The translations under genes and the position numbers were made by a program. This document shows positions 34,181 through 45,872 of a stretch of 64,000 nt of DNA, in pieces; within the stretch, counting starts at the first letter, position 1; every line of letters starts with the position of its first letter. The stretch is taken from positions 310,001 to 374,000 of the forward strand of contig JAGFBZ010000683.1 in assembly GCA_018398805.1 (NCBI GenBank), read 5' to 3'. Below the pieces are notes generated by a model. The model saw only the letters and a list, made by a program, of their open reading frames with translations. It did not search any database and was not told where the DNA came from. Origin of the DNA: Hirundichthys speculiger. Lineage: Eukaryota > Chordata > Actinopteri > Beloniformes > Exocoetidae.

Positions 34181-36450
34181 CAGTTTACAACTTTGTCCAC
34201 AATATGTTGGCTTTTCTCAGTTGAAGAGGGTTGGCAGGACCACCGCAGAACAGTTGCAGCCAACGCTACAATAAAACTACAAATGTGAAAGACTGCTGTC
34301 TGTCACTGTTGTGGTTTAAAAATTCAGCGTTGTTTTTGAAATGTTGATTAAAAACTCAACTAAGAAATAATAACATTTCCATTCAAAGTCACGACATAAA
34401 AACAAAGCTGTTTTCTTCTCTGGTGGAAGTCCTTCCAAGAACAATCCAGATGGAAGAAATTATTTACGCATTTAAATGAAACATGTTTCAATAACAAGAG
34501 TGAGTGAAAAAGGGTTTTAACTTACCGCCATAACCACCAATGAGTTTAAAGCTCCTTTAAAGGGCTGTCACTCCGGTAAACAGAGGCATTGATTGGCCCG
34601 GTTTCAGCCCGTCAGCGACCTGAAATCGTTGCTTCCCACCTTCGCCACCGTAACATCGCTGACTTCTAGACCGAGATTGCAAACAAAATTATTATTACTA
34701 TTGTTATTACAGGGTCAACCAGAGAAATCAGTGTCAGTGCACTTAAAGGACGATCAGATATTACACCCCAACAGTAACTTGATTATGATTTTTTCTTTTT
34801 TTTTTACCTGGAAAATGCATTTCCTTTCCAACAATGTTCTGGTCCGGACAGGCATCAGCTCCATCAGCAGTTATTACAAACAGCAAACACAACAATGTAC
34901 ATAAATTAAAGTATCGGTGAAGACCGAGCCACAGATACATCAGCGCTCATAAACATCTAAACTAAAAACCAAACCCATGAGTGTGATGCGTCAGCACATT
35001 CATCACAGGTCAGACAGTTTTCTTCAAACTTCTCTGAATTTATTTCAAGAAAGCAGCTCTCCAAGATTCAGGCAGTTTTTGTAGATGAAGTAGCATATTT
35101 TAACACCCTTTTTTTTTTTCAGTTCAGTTATGGCCTTCAGGGTTAGATGAAATAAATCTTGGGAATAAAGATGCATTACAACACCGTTCGCGTTTCTGGT
35201 TCTCACCCCGTTAAAAGCTCGAATGTAACTCGTGACCCCTTTGTTGGTCTCTCAGGCTGCAGACGGCTGCTGTAGAATATAATACGCCGTAACATCAGGC
35301 TTCCTCTTCATTAGACTCCAAATGATGGAAAAATTATGCCGTATTTCCAGCCATGCTGTGTACATAATGCAATCAAAGAGCAGTCGCGTTCTTCGCAGTC
35401 AAAGATTACAGCCACTGTGTGTCTGAGCCGGGTTTTGATCTTTATTAGCTTCCTCCCTCCCTCTATTTTTAGCCCGTTTTAATTTCATTTTCAGCAGAGA
35501 TACGCACATTATTTTCACCTTAAATTCAACAACTGATCCGTTAAAGCGGGGCTGCGTTATGAGAAGACCACCATGAAACCCCGACGGCAGCGACTGTGTA
35601 TACATTCTTTAGATAGAAATTAGGCCTTAATCAGGCCTGTGGCTCTTCCAACAAAAAAAAAAAGAGAGGAATCCACTTAGCAACGTGGCTAATTTGCATA
35701 GCTTTGAAGAAAACGGGGTCTGCGTTTAGTCAGCTTAGATGGCAGCAGAACGTCAGAGTCTGACACTCGGCGGGAGACAAAGCAGCTGACGGACCGGTTT
35801 GTCTGACGTTCGTTGGTTCGGGCCGGCTGGATGACGGCCCGGCTGGATGACGGGCCCGGCTGGATGACAGGCCCGGCTGGATGACGGGCCCGGCTGCACC
35901 GGCGCCGCTTTGATGTACAAGGCGCCTCATCAAAACTGTGTTTATGAAGGTGCACGGGATATACTTTGGTTGGTGAACCCCGCCGAAGCAGGAGCTGTCA
36001 GATTTTGTGAATTTAAAAAAGCGCCTCGAAAAAAAAAAAAGAATAGAAAATAAATAAATAAATAAATAAGAAGGATCTGCCTCTTACTGCAGTTCTGTCA
36101 GGACTGGAAAAATATCCGAACTGGCTTTCAGGCCATTAAGTGTGACAAGGTTGGAGGAAATCAAAAATGTAGGTCAAGTGGATAACAAAACTCATCAGTG
36201 CATTTTCATGTTTTCTTTTCCATCTATTGCTTCCATCTTTCTACCGTGGAGTACTTAAAAATACCATTGCACGTTAGATTAAAACACTTAATGCTTTAAA
36301 ATCCTCCAGAACAAAGCAGCCACGCAAAACAATGTCAAGTTTCAGGTCCATCTAATGTTTGATATTCATCCATGACTTGATCCTTGATGGATTCCAGTTC
36401 TGTGAGGTGTTCTGATTAAAAGCTGAGGAAACAGCTGAAGAAGAAGAGGT
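34181..36450. other. Non-coding stretch with one minisatellite
   Basis: No gene recognised. T run near 35109, A-rich and AAATAA repeats near 36010-36069, and the minisatellite at 35821-35896. Antisense frames over the minisatellite (35689-35955) are chance. Confidence 0.45.
35821..35896. repeat. 17-18-bp minisatellite
   Basis: Four to five tandem copies of a GGCCCGGCTGGATGACGG-type unit, G+C-rich. Confidence 0.85.
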
Positions 36451-36535
36451 AAAGGAGGTGAGAGTAGAGGGATGAGGACACCATGTTGGTGTCTCCCTGC
36501 AGCGTAGACCTACAGCAGCATAGCTATGTTAGAAA
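36450..36535 (-). mobile_element. L2/Maui-type LINE 3' fragment (short)
   Basis: Carries TGTTGGTGTCTCCCTGCAGC and CCTACAGCAGCATAGCTATG, the same block as at 15.3 and 33.3 kb, preceded by a GAGGGATGAGGACAC stretch. Confidence 0.6.
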
Positions 36536-37270
36536 TGCTAAACCATCCGTTGACTAGAATGGCTGTGAATACTGACGTTATTACTTTTCTATTAATTTTC
36601 CATCATCTTTTGGCTTTATTTTAGCTTCTACAGATATATAAAGCTTCCCTGCCTGTTTTTCTTGCAAGAAACTACGAGTAGTCTGAAGCTAACCCCTGCA
36701 GCTACAGAGGCTTCGCCCAGTCCTCGACTTCCTCCGGTTGGTTAAAAATGCAGTGAAACCTAAAATTGTGTTTAGCAGCTCTTTGTCACAGGATCCTCTT
36801 AAAAACAAATCTAATTCCCAAGTATTGATTTCTTTTGGAAAATGGAGGAAACGGCTAACTCCCTTACATCAATCTCCTCCCGGTGAGAGACGCAGGTATC
36901 CAAGTCAGGTGAAATTCATCATAGGAACGCGTGATTCCTCGTTCGGAGGTTTTCCGTCTCCTTATCTCCGTAATCATTTATGGGACTGGAAGTTTTTGTA
37001 ATGAAAATCACAGAATGTTAAAGACCTCATATTACAAATAGTCTTAATCAAACTGTGAGAGGAGGGAAGCCAGTACAGAAACGCAATACCGCTAATGCTT
37101 TGGCTCCGCTAGGCTAGTAGACTAGTAGACTTAGAGAACTTATCTAATCACGCAACGATCATTCCCCCCCCCCACAAGCAAACTCTTCGGACCACTGTGC
37201 TGGTGGTCTTTCTGGACAATAGCACGATTCCTTTGTTCTCAATGATCTGTTACTTGGAGGTGTGGCTAGC

Positions 37271-37312
37271 TTGATTGACATGTCTTGATTGACATGTCTT
37301 GATTGACATGTC
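37271..37312. repeat. 14-bp unit, three tandem copies
   Basis: TTGATTGACATGTC repeated three times without change. Confidence 0.92.
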
Positions 37313-38570
37313 TTGGACCAGCTGCTGGACGTTCGTTCATCGGTTTGTCTGGTTCGTGACCATTACTGACCATTATTACCAAAATACAGTTTTCACAGAG
37401 TGTCGAGATACTTTTAACACTTCTCGACGGACCGTAATTATGGCTTCGGATAAGTTTTTATAGTGAGTTAATATTTATCGCCTTACTGTTTCTGATTTAA
37501 CTGCACACTGTGGGCCATTTCAGCTCTCTGCATTAAGTGATCTGAAGAGAACGGGAGACAGTTGGCGTTGTAATTATAGATATTATCTGATATAATGTCA
37601 ATAAAGTGCATTAGAACTGGTCAGAGCTCGCGTTAGCGCCTTCCTCTTGTTAGAAAAATAAAAATCTGGACTTCTCAAATAGACGAACTGCAAAACTGGA
37701 ATCTCTGAAGCCGTCGCCCGTCTGATATATCAGTTACGTGGAACAGGAAGTGTTGGATTCCTCCCCGTGAAACCAGTCACGTGACCTTTTCACGCCCGTC
37801 TCACCGCAGGTGAACAACAGCGACTCGGCCGCACTTATTCCTCATAACGGGCCGATATATCAGCCAATCATGACACATCTGATTTCCACAGCCTTCCTCT
37901 TCCCACTGACCTCCTGTCGCCGGTCTCTTCCAGCACAGTGGCCTTTGATTTAAGATCTCTGCAGCAGTTTATGGTGTATATATCCCAAATGGACATTTTA
38001 ATAGGCTTTTACTTTTTTTCATTGTATTGTGCAACGTAAGCAGAAATCATAAATTATAATAATTATAATTTGTTGCTGCGGGCTGGAAACCCTGCACAGT
38101 ATCTCAGAAATGTCAAGTTTTCACAAAGAAAAACAGCTTTCTTTGGAGGCTCGGCGCTGCGTGAGAGAAGATCTGGGAGGATTTAGGTTTTTATCTCGAC
38201 CCCGGCTGAATCACGCACACCTTCATGTCGGAAATTAAAATGAGCCGGATGACAGTCAGCTGTGCTGTGCAGCCAGGTGGAAGTCCAGAAATGTCCAGAG
38301 ATGAAACATGTGTCAGGCTAAAAAAAAAAGTACAACAGATTGTGAATAGTTTTATTTGATGGAATGATGGAGGCATAAAAGAATGAGTGTGGCAGCCTTG
38401 AATATTTTATTCAGCATCAACATTATAAAGCTATTAAGGGATGAAGCAGAACGTCTGTGATGCTATCAGACAGTCAAAGAGGATTAACATGATTTTATTT
38501 TATTTTTTTGTCTGTGTATGACATAAAGAGGCTGTTGTAGTTCAGGTGGAAGTTTTCTTCTTCCAGCCAG

Positions 38571-38604
38571 CTAACGTGGCTAAGCTAACGTGGCTAAGCT
38601 AATG
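38571..38604. repeat. 14-bp tandem repeat, about 2.5 copies
   Basis: GCTAACGTGGCTAA-type unit. Confidence 0.8.
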
Positions 38605-38695
38605 CGGTTTGTCCCTACTGTAGGACGGTGTTGGAGGTTTGTGCGCGAGGCAATATCTCAGTCGGGAGTCGCTGGACGGTTCCTGGAATCCAACT

Positions 38696-38837
38696 GGCTG
38701 TAGCTCAGTTGGTAGAGCGGGTCGTCCAGTCATTGGGAGGTTGGCAGTTCGATCCCGGATCCAGCCGTCCACATGTCAAAGTGTCCTGAACCCTGGCAAC
38801 CCTTCTAGAAAGCGCTATATAAGTGTTATTACCATTC
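38696..38837 (+). mobile_element. tRNA-derived SINE
   Basis: The head matches a tRNA with RNA polymerase III promoter boxes: TAGCTCAGTTGG (38701-38712) fits the A box exactly and AGTTCGATCCC (38746-38756) fits the B box. After the tRNA-like part, a body of about 70 bases ends in AGAAAGCGCTATATAAGTG and TTATTACCATT, the kind of tail seen in many percomorph SINEs. No poly-A tail or clear target duplication is visible. It is a SINE rather than a functional tRNA gene, because the anticodon arm does not fold convincingly and a SINE tail follows. Confidence 0.88.
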
Positions 38838-39227
38838 AGGCAGTAGAAAGGAAAGACTGCACGTTTCCTTTGGCTTTAGTTTATTTCTCCCAGTAACAAA
38901 AATAAACAAAGAGCAGAAATGATTTAGATTTGACACAAAGATCTGGGAGAACAAGAATGGAGTGGAGTTTTCCACGGAAATATGATTTATGATGACGAAA
39001 TAGGTTTGGGCACCAAAAAACGATTCCAAGTAGGAATCAGTTCCAAACGTCTGGTTCTGGAATCGTTTAGAAGATTTTTGAATTTCGGTTTCTAAATGTC
39101 CGCGCTATTTTTTTTATTGTTTTTTATTTACTGCACTAGTTTGTTGATGTTACTTCGCCCGGCGTTCTCGACTCCGTGCTAGCGTCGACGTCACGTCCTT
39201 CCCCGACGGGACTTCACTCGCCACAAC

Positions 39228-39380
39228 ATGGATCCCAAGAGACGCCGCTCTCGAGTTTGGCTGCATTTCAGTCCGGGAAATGACGGCTACCTGGCGCAGG
39301 TAGCGTGTTACTGCCAAAGGAGGGTGCGCGACTAATATGGCAAAACACCTTCACCTGCATGGCATCACAAAAATAAACGA
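39228..39380 (+). pseudogene. hAT transposase N-terminal BED zinc-finger relic
   Basis: Opens with ATG and MDPKRRRSRVWLHFSPGNDG, a BED-type start with the conserved aromatic WxxF pair, then a CYC-containing stretch where BED fingers have CxxC. A stop at 39333 and a frame shift follow, and the histidine end reads MAKHLHLHGITKIN in another frame. BED fingers bind DNA at the N-terminus of hAT transposases. The remnant shows that this MITE-like element derives from an autonomous hAT. It is not functional. Confidence 0.65.
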
Positions 39381-39470
39381 GTGTAGCGTATTTAATTCAC
39401 TGCGTTGCTCCCGTCGCTTCTTCGACTGCAACAGAGTCTGTCTTCATCCAGAAACTCTTGCCTTCTCATA

Positions 39471-39745
39471 TACAGTGGTTCCTCTACTTACGAACGTTTC
39501 TACGTACGAAGTTTTCAGGTTACGAAACGCAACAACGGGAAAATATTGCCTCTAGTTACGAAAGAAATTTCAGGATACGAAAGGCAAAAATACAGTACAC
39601 GCTGCTACTTGCTACTACTTTACCGAACTTAAACATACTTGTAGCTGCTCTGCCATTGGCTATCGGCTAGCATCTTCCTGGCATCCCATTGGCTAGGAGG
39701 GCCCCTTGTCTGTATGAGCGTAACCCAGCAACCCAGATAAACAAA
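39471..39745. mobile_element. Mariner-like MITE fragment nested in the hAT element
   Basis: Begins ACAGTGGTTCCTCTACTTAC after a TA, a terminus common in fish mariner-type MITEs, with repeated TACGAA motifs (GTTACGAAA, GATACGAAA). A matching right terminus is not visible, so the end is approximate. Confidence 0.5.
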
Positions 39746-40158
39746 CAATTTTTATTCCGTCAAGGAGGTTATGTTTTTGTCTGCGTTTATCTGTCTGTTT
39801 CTGAAAGAGCAGATATGATCATCTTCCTAAACAAAAACTGTTGATTTAGTTTTTTGTTGGGCAAAATGTATTTTGGAGTCCAACTGCCAACTGTAAGTTG
39901 TTTAACATTTAGGCTGTAAGTGAATTCTGTGTGTGCATATGTGCACGCAAGCATGTGTAAATATTAAAAATGGCCTGTCGCCTGTGTAAATGTGTCACAA
40001 TTTTTTTTAATGAAAAAATTCTACTGTTAGATAAGTCGTGATCTGTTGACCTACACATCAAAGAATCGGAATCGAGAATCGTTTTGAACAGGAATCGAAA
40101 CAGAGAATCGGAATCGGAATCGTTAAAATACAAACGATGTCCAACCCTAATGATGAAA

Positions 40159-41404
40159 CACCCAAAGTTGGGCCTCAGAGAGTGAAGTAGATTTTTGTTT
40201 TTTTATGTTGCTGAGTATTGTTGTTGATCCTGCTGGTACTGAAGGAGCTAATTAAGAAGAAGTTAAAACATGGCAGTTTTTCATAGTTAAATGCTTGCCA
40301 GAACTCAGACAAGGTCAGAAATGAGCGTTATGACTCTGGAGCGTTCATAAAGGGGGCGGCGGGATGCTAAAGAGTTAAAACCATCTCTCCAGAAACTGCT
40401 TTTGTGTTTCATTCATATTCACTGTCTTTGCTCTGGGAGCCGCCATCGGGCACGGCGGCGTTTTACGGTACCTCTGAACACGTCCTGAGCAGTACCATCA
40501 TGCGTCCATCAGCGCCACAGTGAGCACAATTTTATTACTCAATTTGATTCCATACGAGGTTCATTCCCCGCATTTTTTATGCGTTGTGGGTTCAGCTCAG
40601 GCAGAAAATAATCTGGACGGCGAAGGGCTCTGTGTTACGGCTCAAACAGGATAAAAGCTCTGACAAATCTCGGTCCGGAGGACTGGTGAGCGAGGAGGAC
40701 AGGGGGAAAGAGAGATTAAGAGCTACACCATTGTTTACCTCCCCTCTAAGGTGCAGGATACTCTGTCGTTTATAAATGTTGCTAGCTGTTATTGGTTACC
40801 TCGCAGGCTTAGGAGGAAAGAGGAAAGGAAAATGAAAAAAAAAAAACTTTGGGAAAGACCCAGGGGGGGGTTCGATACAACTTTAATAATGCGTAGCAGG
40901 AGCTAAATGAGCCATTCTGCGGTACTTTAAGACGTCTTCCCTCCACCCACCCCTTCCCTTCGCCACCCTAACCCTCCACCCCCCCCGGGCCCCCCCCAGC
41001 CCCATCACGGTCTCAGCCCCTGAATTATTAAAAGTGTTGTTTTCCCTTATTGCATTGCAGCAATGTGCCTCTTTGCTAGAAATGAGCTGCTGCATTTCTG
41101 GGGCTGGAACGCTTAAAGCGACCAACCTCCGGCGGCAAAGCCAGGAGAGCTAGCACACACACGTGCACGCGCGCACACACGCACAGCTTTAAATGACCAC
41201 AGTCACTGCTGACGTCCACGCCACACTCAGGTGTTTGGTTTTATTTTCCCATTTCCTGTCTCGGATGTTCTACGGCTGCTGGAAACCATCATTTCCATCA
41301 TTTCCCCCTGACTGTAAAATCTAAAAGGATGGTTTAAATTAAAAAAAGAAAAATTAAAACGAGGAAAATTGCCCATGATAATTCTGTGACGTTGCCGTGC
41401 TGAA
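40159..41404. other. Non-coding stretch, no gene recognised
   Basis: C-rich 40975-41000, A-rich 40835-40846, GCGCACACACG-type repeat near 41155-41185. No exon. Confidence 0.45.
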
Positions 41405-42087
41405 GTACGATGGAGTATTAGAGCCACACGGAGAAAAAAAAAATGAGGGCAATTATTTTCATATTTTCATAAAGACGAAATGTCGGGAATAAAGACAAAA
41501 TGTCGGGAATAAAGTTGAAATGCAGTTTCCAGAATAAAGTCGAAATGTCGAGAATAAAGTTGAAATGCAGTTTCCAGAATAAAGTTGAAATGTCGGGAAT
41601 AAAGACAAATGTCGGGAATAAAGATGAAATGTCGGGAATAAAGACGAAATGTCGAGAATAAAGTTGAAATGCAGTTTCCAGAATAAAGTTGAAATGTCGG
41701 GAATAAAGACGAAATGTCGGGAATAAAGTTAAAATGCAGTTTCCAGAATAAAGTCGAAATGTCGGGAATAAAGACGAAAAGCAGTTTCCAGAATTCCAGA
41801 ATCGTTATAGTTTCTTTTTCTGAATAGGCGCAATTTCTGACACAATCTCTTCAAAGTACGAATACTTATTATAAAACTGTGTCTATGTGATAAAAGCAGA
41901 TAGACACAGACATTATGTTGGTAGAGTAAAGCTGGTTTGAATAATCTTGAAGACAACTTTATTCTGGAAACTGCATTTCGACTTTATTCTCGACATTTCA
42001 ACTTTATTCTCGTAACTGAGGAATGAAAAAAAAAATCATTGCCCGCAGTTCTTATTTTCTCAGTGTGCCGCTAATACTCCGCCGTAC
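41405..42087. mobile_element. TIR element built from 'GAATAAAG' tandem repeats
   Basis: 683 bp with 33-bp imperfect terminal inverted repeats beginning GTACGATGGAGTATTAG (left) and, in inverse, GTACGGCGGAGTATTAG (right). Between 41468 and 41790 lies a tandem array of units like GTCGGGAATAAAGACGAAAT, some with an inserted GCAGTTTCCA block. The inverse of the unit returns at 41949-42012. So the element is itself palindromic in plan. I see no sure target duplication, so the superfamily is open. This plan of GTCGAAAT/AATAAAG arrays is common in teleosts. Confidence 0.8.
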
Positions 42088-43072
42088 CTGTCGAGCATTT
42101 CCTCACGTTTAAGAGGCAGGAAGTGAAACGGAGTATCATCAGAGCAGGTGACGACTGTTTTAGTGTTGAGTAATGAGTTGTTATTTCATTATTTCAGCTC
42201 TGATACTTAGTATTTCCACATGAATCAATTCTTTTTTTTTTTTTCAAGCGAATGCACCCGAAGCCTTTCAGCTTTTTACCGATTAATTAAATGTAGCTGA
42301 TAAACAATAAGTGTGGTAAAGGTCGCTGGAAACCTCCTCCTCGTTCTGTCTGTGGTCTCTGAATCACAAAAACAGGTTAAAAAATAAAATATAGTTTCAA
42401 ATGTGGGTTGGAAGGAAGTCTTGAGGCTCCGACCATGTTGGTTTGAAGCAGATTGATACAAACTACAGAGTATTTTTCAGGGTCTCTTCTGTGAGATCAA
42501 GACTTTCGCAGCGATCGATGCTCCATCGCTGACGTATTGGATGTGATGCATTTTCTTGATTGCATGCGTGAGGCAGAAGTAATAAATACTTGCAACCGAC
42601 TCCACTTTTACTAGTGAATCCCATTTTCTCCATGTGTGACTTTATAATTTCTTTCTTTCGCTCCTTATTTATTTAATTTTTTTATTTTTTTTGGAAAAGT
42701 TTAAATTTGAAGCATTTAGAATAATTCATAAACAGATTCAGGTTGGAGCAACATCCTTGAAGTATGAATCCAAACTCTCTACTACACATCTGCGCTGGAA
42801 AAAAAAAAATAAAAAAAATAAAATAAAAGTAGCCTTGACGTGCTGCCAAAAGAAAATTGAACCAGACTCAACTAGGCGTCAGTCACTTAATAAAACAATA
42901 GCTTCTCCTTCCTCTTTTCTGCTGCTGCAGGTTGCGTGCAGACTGTCATTTGGGTTTTAAATAACTTGATGCCTGCGGTTAAATGTCCTGATCCGAAATG
43001 TGAGAGATGGAAAAACTCAGAGGTTTAGATAATGCAAAGTATACAGGCCAGGTTGCATTCCTCTACCCCCCC

Positions 43073-43101
43073 CACACACACACATATACACACACACACA
43101 C
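43073..43101. repeat. (CA)n microsatellite
   Basis: Imperfect CA repeat interrupted by TATA. Confidence 0.85.
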
Positions 43102-44524
43102 CCTCCCAGAAACACACACTTTAATCACACAATTAATAATTAATCAGAGGCTGGGCTCAATGCTGTCAGGTCTGCAGATGAGCGAACACCCAACTGCTAC
43201 CAGGAGCCATAAAAGAGGTGAATTAACAGCCAAAAGGAGCATTATCAAGCGCTCATCGGGAACCGCTGAGCAACATGTCACCGATTGCACTCGATTTTTA
43301 TTAAATGGGAGAAAAAATACAGACGCTCGAGTGGTGCAAAGACACACACACACGGAGCCGGATGCATTTTTAATAACCGGGAGTAAATAAATAAAAATAA
43401 ATAAAAGGCCCTACCGGCTCCGCGGTTCTGCAGAGTTTGTGAGGGGGAAAATTAAGCTATCTCTTTTATGTGACACTTTTCTACATGCAAATACGGAAAG
43501 ATTTTGATTATGTGCTCTACCCGCTGCATGTAAACACCATTAATAATAAGCATAACAAACCGGATGTAGACGAGCGGGTCAGAGACGAGTCCTGGCTGTT
43601 CGAACCTCCGCCGTGATTGATCTCAATCTATTACACAATTCTGGGATTGATCAAAACACCCGTGATCGTTGTTGTGTGTTAAATATTTTCCAATACGGTC
43701 GGCGCCGGGCTCAGAGGTGAAAGGTTTACATCCTCCTCTGTTTTTTTTTTTTTTTGCAGCAGTGTTTTTACCCAGCTGTAATTACAACGTGCACGATGAC
43801 CTCATTCTGCTGTGTCAGTCGCAGTAACGTATAACCCTTCATGTTCAACCGCAAAGAAAAACGCTACGCACTTATTCTCAATATGCTGACTACATTCTCT
43901 GCTTTTTTTTTTTTTTTTTAGACGTGGCCATGAAGGCAGATCAGAATTTGATATAAGCGCTGGTGCTCCCGCTCATCTGACAAGGTTTCTCCGCCTTAAT
44001 ATGCATTCAATAATGTGAAATGATATTAGCTGTAGGAGCTCATTGACTGTGCACTCGGGGTCTCGCCGTGTCTCTTTCTCCGTCTGTATCGCGCTCCTTA
44101 TCTGTTTCTCTTCCTCCCTCGCTCACACAGAAGAGAAAGGGAGATGGGGGGGTGTGTGGGGGGTGAAGGGGTGGGGGGGTTGAACTGCAGATAGCAACAG
44201 CAGCAGAGCAATCACACCGAAGCAATGCCCCCCACGCCTGGCCCATTAATAACAGTAATACGCACACCGCGCCCAGGCCAGCGCTGCCGAAAGCACCGCT
44301 GACACTTTAATGGGCATTTTTTACTTTTGTTTTTAAATAATGCATGTGCTGCTTGTCAGCACCGCTTGGCTCCGCCCCCGGTGAGCCTTTGCAGCATTCC
44401 TTTGTGCAGAAATTACAATGGAGACCTGTGTTTTCTGTGATGCCTGCTACATATGCTGCATCCATCACATGCGCCGTGCATCACACTCTTGGGGGGACGT
44501 GTGCGAGGGGCCGCATGACATGCA

Positions 44525-44561
44525 TGTGTGTGTGTTTGTGTGTGTGTTTGTGTGTGTGTGT
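44525..44561. repeat. (TG)n microsatellite with TTTG interruptions
   Basis: TGTGTGTTTGTGTGTGTTTG pattern. Confidence 0.85.
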
Positions 44562-44725
44562 TTTTGCTCGTGAAGGGCCCTCGTTGGCACCGAGCTAATT
44601 TCGAGCATCTTTGTGGCGACGAACCGAGAGCCTCTGTGAATCTGACTTTACAAGCCGGTAGTTTTCCAGGAATCTTCCAGCAATAAATTAAATGATTAAA
44701 AATCCAGATTTGACAGCTTAACTTA

Positions 44726-44962
44726 CAGTGATCCCTCGCCAAGTCGCGGTTTAAGTTCCGCGGTTTTAGTTTTTCGCAGATTTTTCAGAAATATATAATA
44801 TAATTTTAAAAAAATTCTGAAAATCGCGGAAACATCACAGGATGTTGTGCGCGTTCTCTCACAGTGCTGTGAGTCAGCCTGGTCCCTTTAAGAAGGTGGC
44901 CTTATGGGTAATGTAGTGTGTGTGTCGTGGGATGGTAGAATGAAAACGGGGTTTGATGAAAA
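44726..44962 (+). mobile_element. Mariner-like MITE, CAGTGATCCCTCGC family
   Basis: Starts CAGTGATCCCTCGCC after a TA (44724-44725) and matches the inverted nested copy at 10945-11180 nearly throughout, including GGAAACATCACAGGATGTTG and CTTATGGGTAATGTAGTG. The right terminus is not clear, so the end is set where the two copies stop matching. Confidence 0.7.
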
Positions 44963-44993
44963 GTGTAGTGTGATGTTACAAGTTCCTGCAGTG

Positions 44994-45120
44994 CAAAGTT
45001 GTTATCGTTAACGAAAACGAACGAAATAACAAAAACAAGAATTGAAAAAACATTTTTGTTAACTGAAATAAAATAAAAACGAGAGTTTTTTTTAAAAAAA
45101 AACTACGACTGTAACTTTAT
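44994..45120. mobile_element. Truncated hAT-type element, same family as 17296-18247
   Basis: CAAAGTTGTTATCGTTAACG followed by AAAACGAACGAAATAACAAA matches the inverted right end of the 952-bp element. Homology fades near 45120 and no second end is present. Confidence 0.65.
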
Positions 45121-45424
45121 TATATATATACTGGATAGATGAGTCCAAGGAAGTGTTTTTCACTCCTTAAAAGAGGGAAACAAGAAAAAGGAAAAAAAAA
45201 AAAATGAAAATGACAGCAGACTTTGACCAAGTGCATCAGTCTGAAATTAGACAAACAACCAGCAAATTGTTTTACAAACACCTGGTTTTATAATTACAAG
45301 TTAATGCAATTAAATAAAACAAAAACACACATTAGATGAGGATTCAGAGGAGGGTTGAGCACTTAACGCATTAAAGTTCAATTTTTAGCTTTTACTTTTA
45401 GGAAAATTACCATGACATCTGAAT
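45121..45424. other. Short non-coding stretch
   Basis: A-rich; nothing recognised. Confidence 0.4.
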
Positions 45425-45872
45425 CCAGGTCCTCAGGTCCTCGTCCCTCCCTTCAGTCCTCAGGTCCTTGTCCCTCCCTTCAGTCCTCAGGTCCCCGTCC
45501 GTCCCTTCAGTCCTCAGGTCCTCGTCCTTCCCTTCAGTCCTCAGATCCTCGTCCTCCCTTCAGTCCTCAGGTCCTCGTCCCTCCCTTCAGTCCTCAGGTC
45601 CTCGTCCCTCCCTTCAGTCCTCAGGTCCCCGTCCCTCCCTTCAGTCCTCAGGTCCTCGTCCCTCCCTTCAGTCCTCGAGGTCCCCGTCCATCCCTTCAGT
45701 CCTCAGGTCCCTATCCGTCCCTTCAGTCCTCAGGGCCCCGTCCCTCCCTTCAGTCCTCAGGTCCCCGTCCCTCCCTTCAGTCCTCAGGTCCTCGTCCCTC
45801 CCTTCAGTCCTGAGATCCCCGTCCCTCCCTTCAGTCCTCAGGTCCTCGTCCGTCCCTTCAGTCCTCAGGAAG
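45425..45872. repeat. 27-bp minisatellite, about 16 copies
   Basis: The unit TCCTCAGGTCC(T/C)CGTCCC-TCCCTTCAG is repeated about 16 times with point differences and two single-base indels. Because 27 is a multiple of three, all six frames stay open over long runs, giving 9-residue repeats such as SSGPRPSLQ on plus and DLRTEGRDG on minus. The strand is pyrimidine-rich. I see no signal or domain around it, so I call it a minisatellite and not a gene. Confidence 0.92.

Larger units (their letters stand above)
36536..38690. other. Non-coding stretch with short tandem repeats
   Basis: Holds a 14-bp tandem repeat at 37271-37312 and a GCTAACGTGGCTAA repeat at 38571-38604. No exon recognised. Confidence 0.45.
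39001..40150 (+). mobile_element. hAT element, family TAGGGTTGGG (long copy) with nested fragment
   Basis: 1150 bp from TAGGTTTGGGCACC to GATGTCCAACCCTAA, flanked by TGACGAAA (38993-39000) and TGATGAAA (40151-40158), 7 of 8. Its ends match the 408-bp copy at 4666-5073, so this is the closer relative of the parent. The middle carries a BED zinc finger relic (39228-39380) and a foreign block beginning at about 39471. Confidence 0.85.
42088..44723. other. Repeat-poor non-coding stretch
   Basis: Only simple repeats: T runs at 42232-42244, 43740-43755 and 43902-43919, (CA)n at 43073-43101, (TG)n at 44525-44561, A-rich 42800-42830. No transposon similarity and no exon recognised; parts could be conserved non-coding DNA. 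Confidence 0.4.

Noticed and set aside
38696..38767. Functional tRNA gene
   Set aside because: A and B boxes are good, but the anticodon arm does not fold convincingly and a SINE body with a GCGCTATATAAG tail follows directly.
41468..41790. CRISPR-like array
   Set aside because: Units are contiguous with no unique spacers, lie inside a TIR element, and the genome is eukaryotic.
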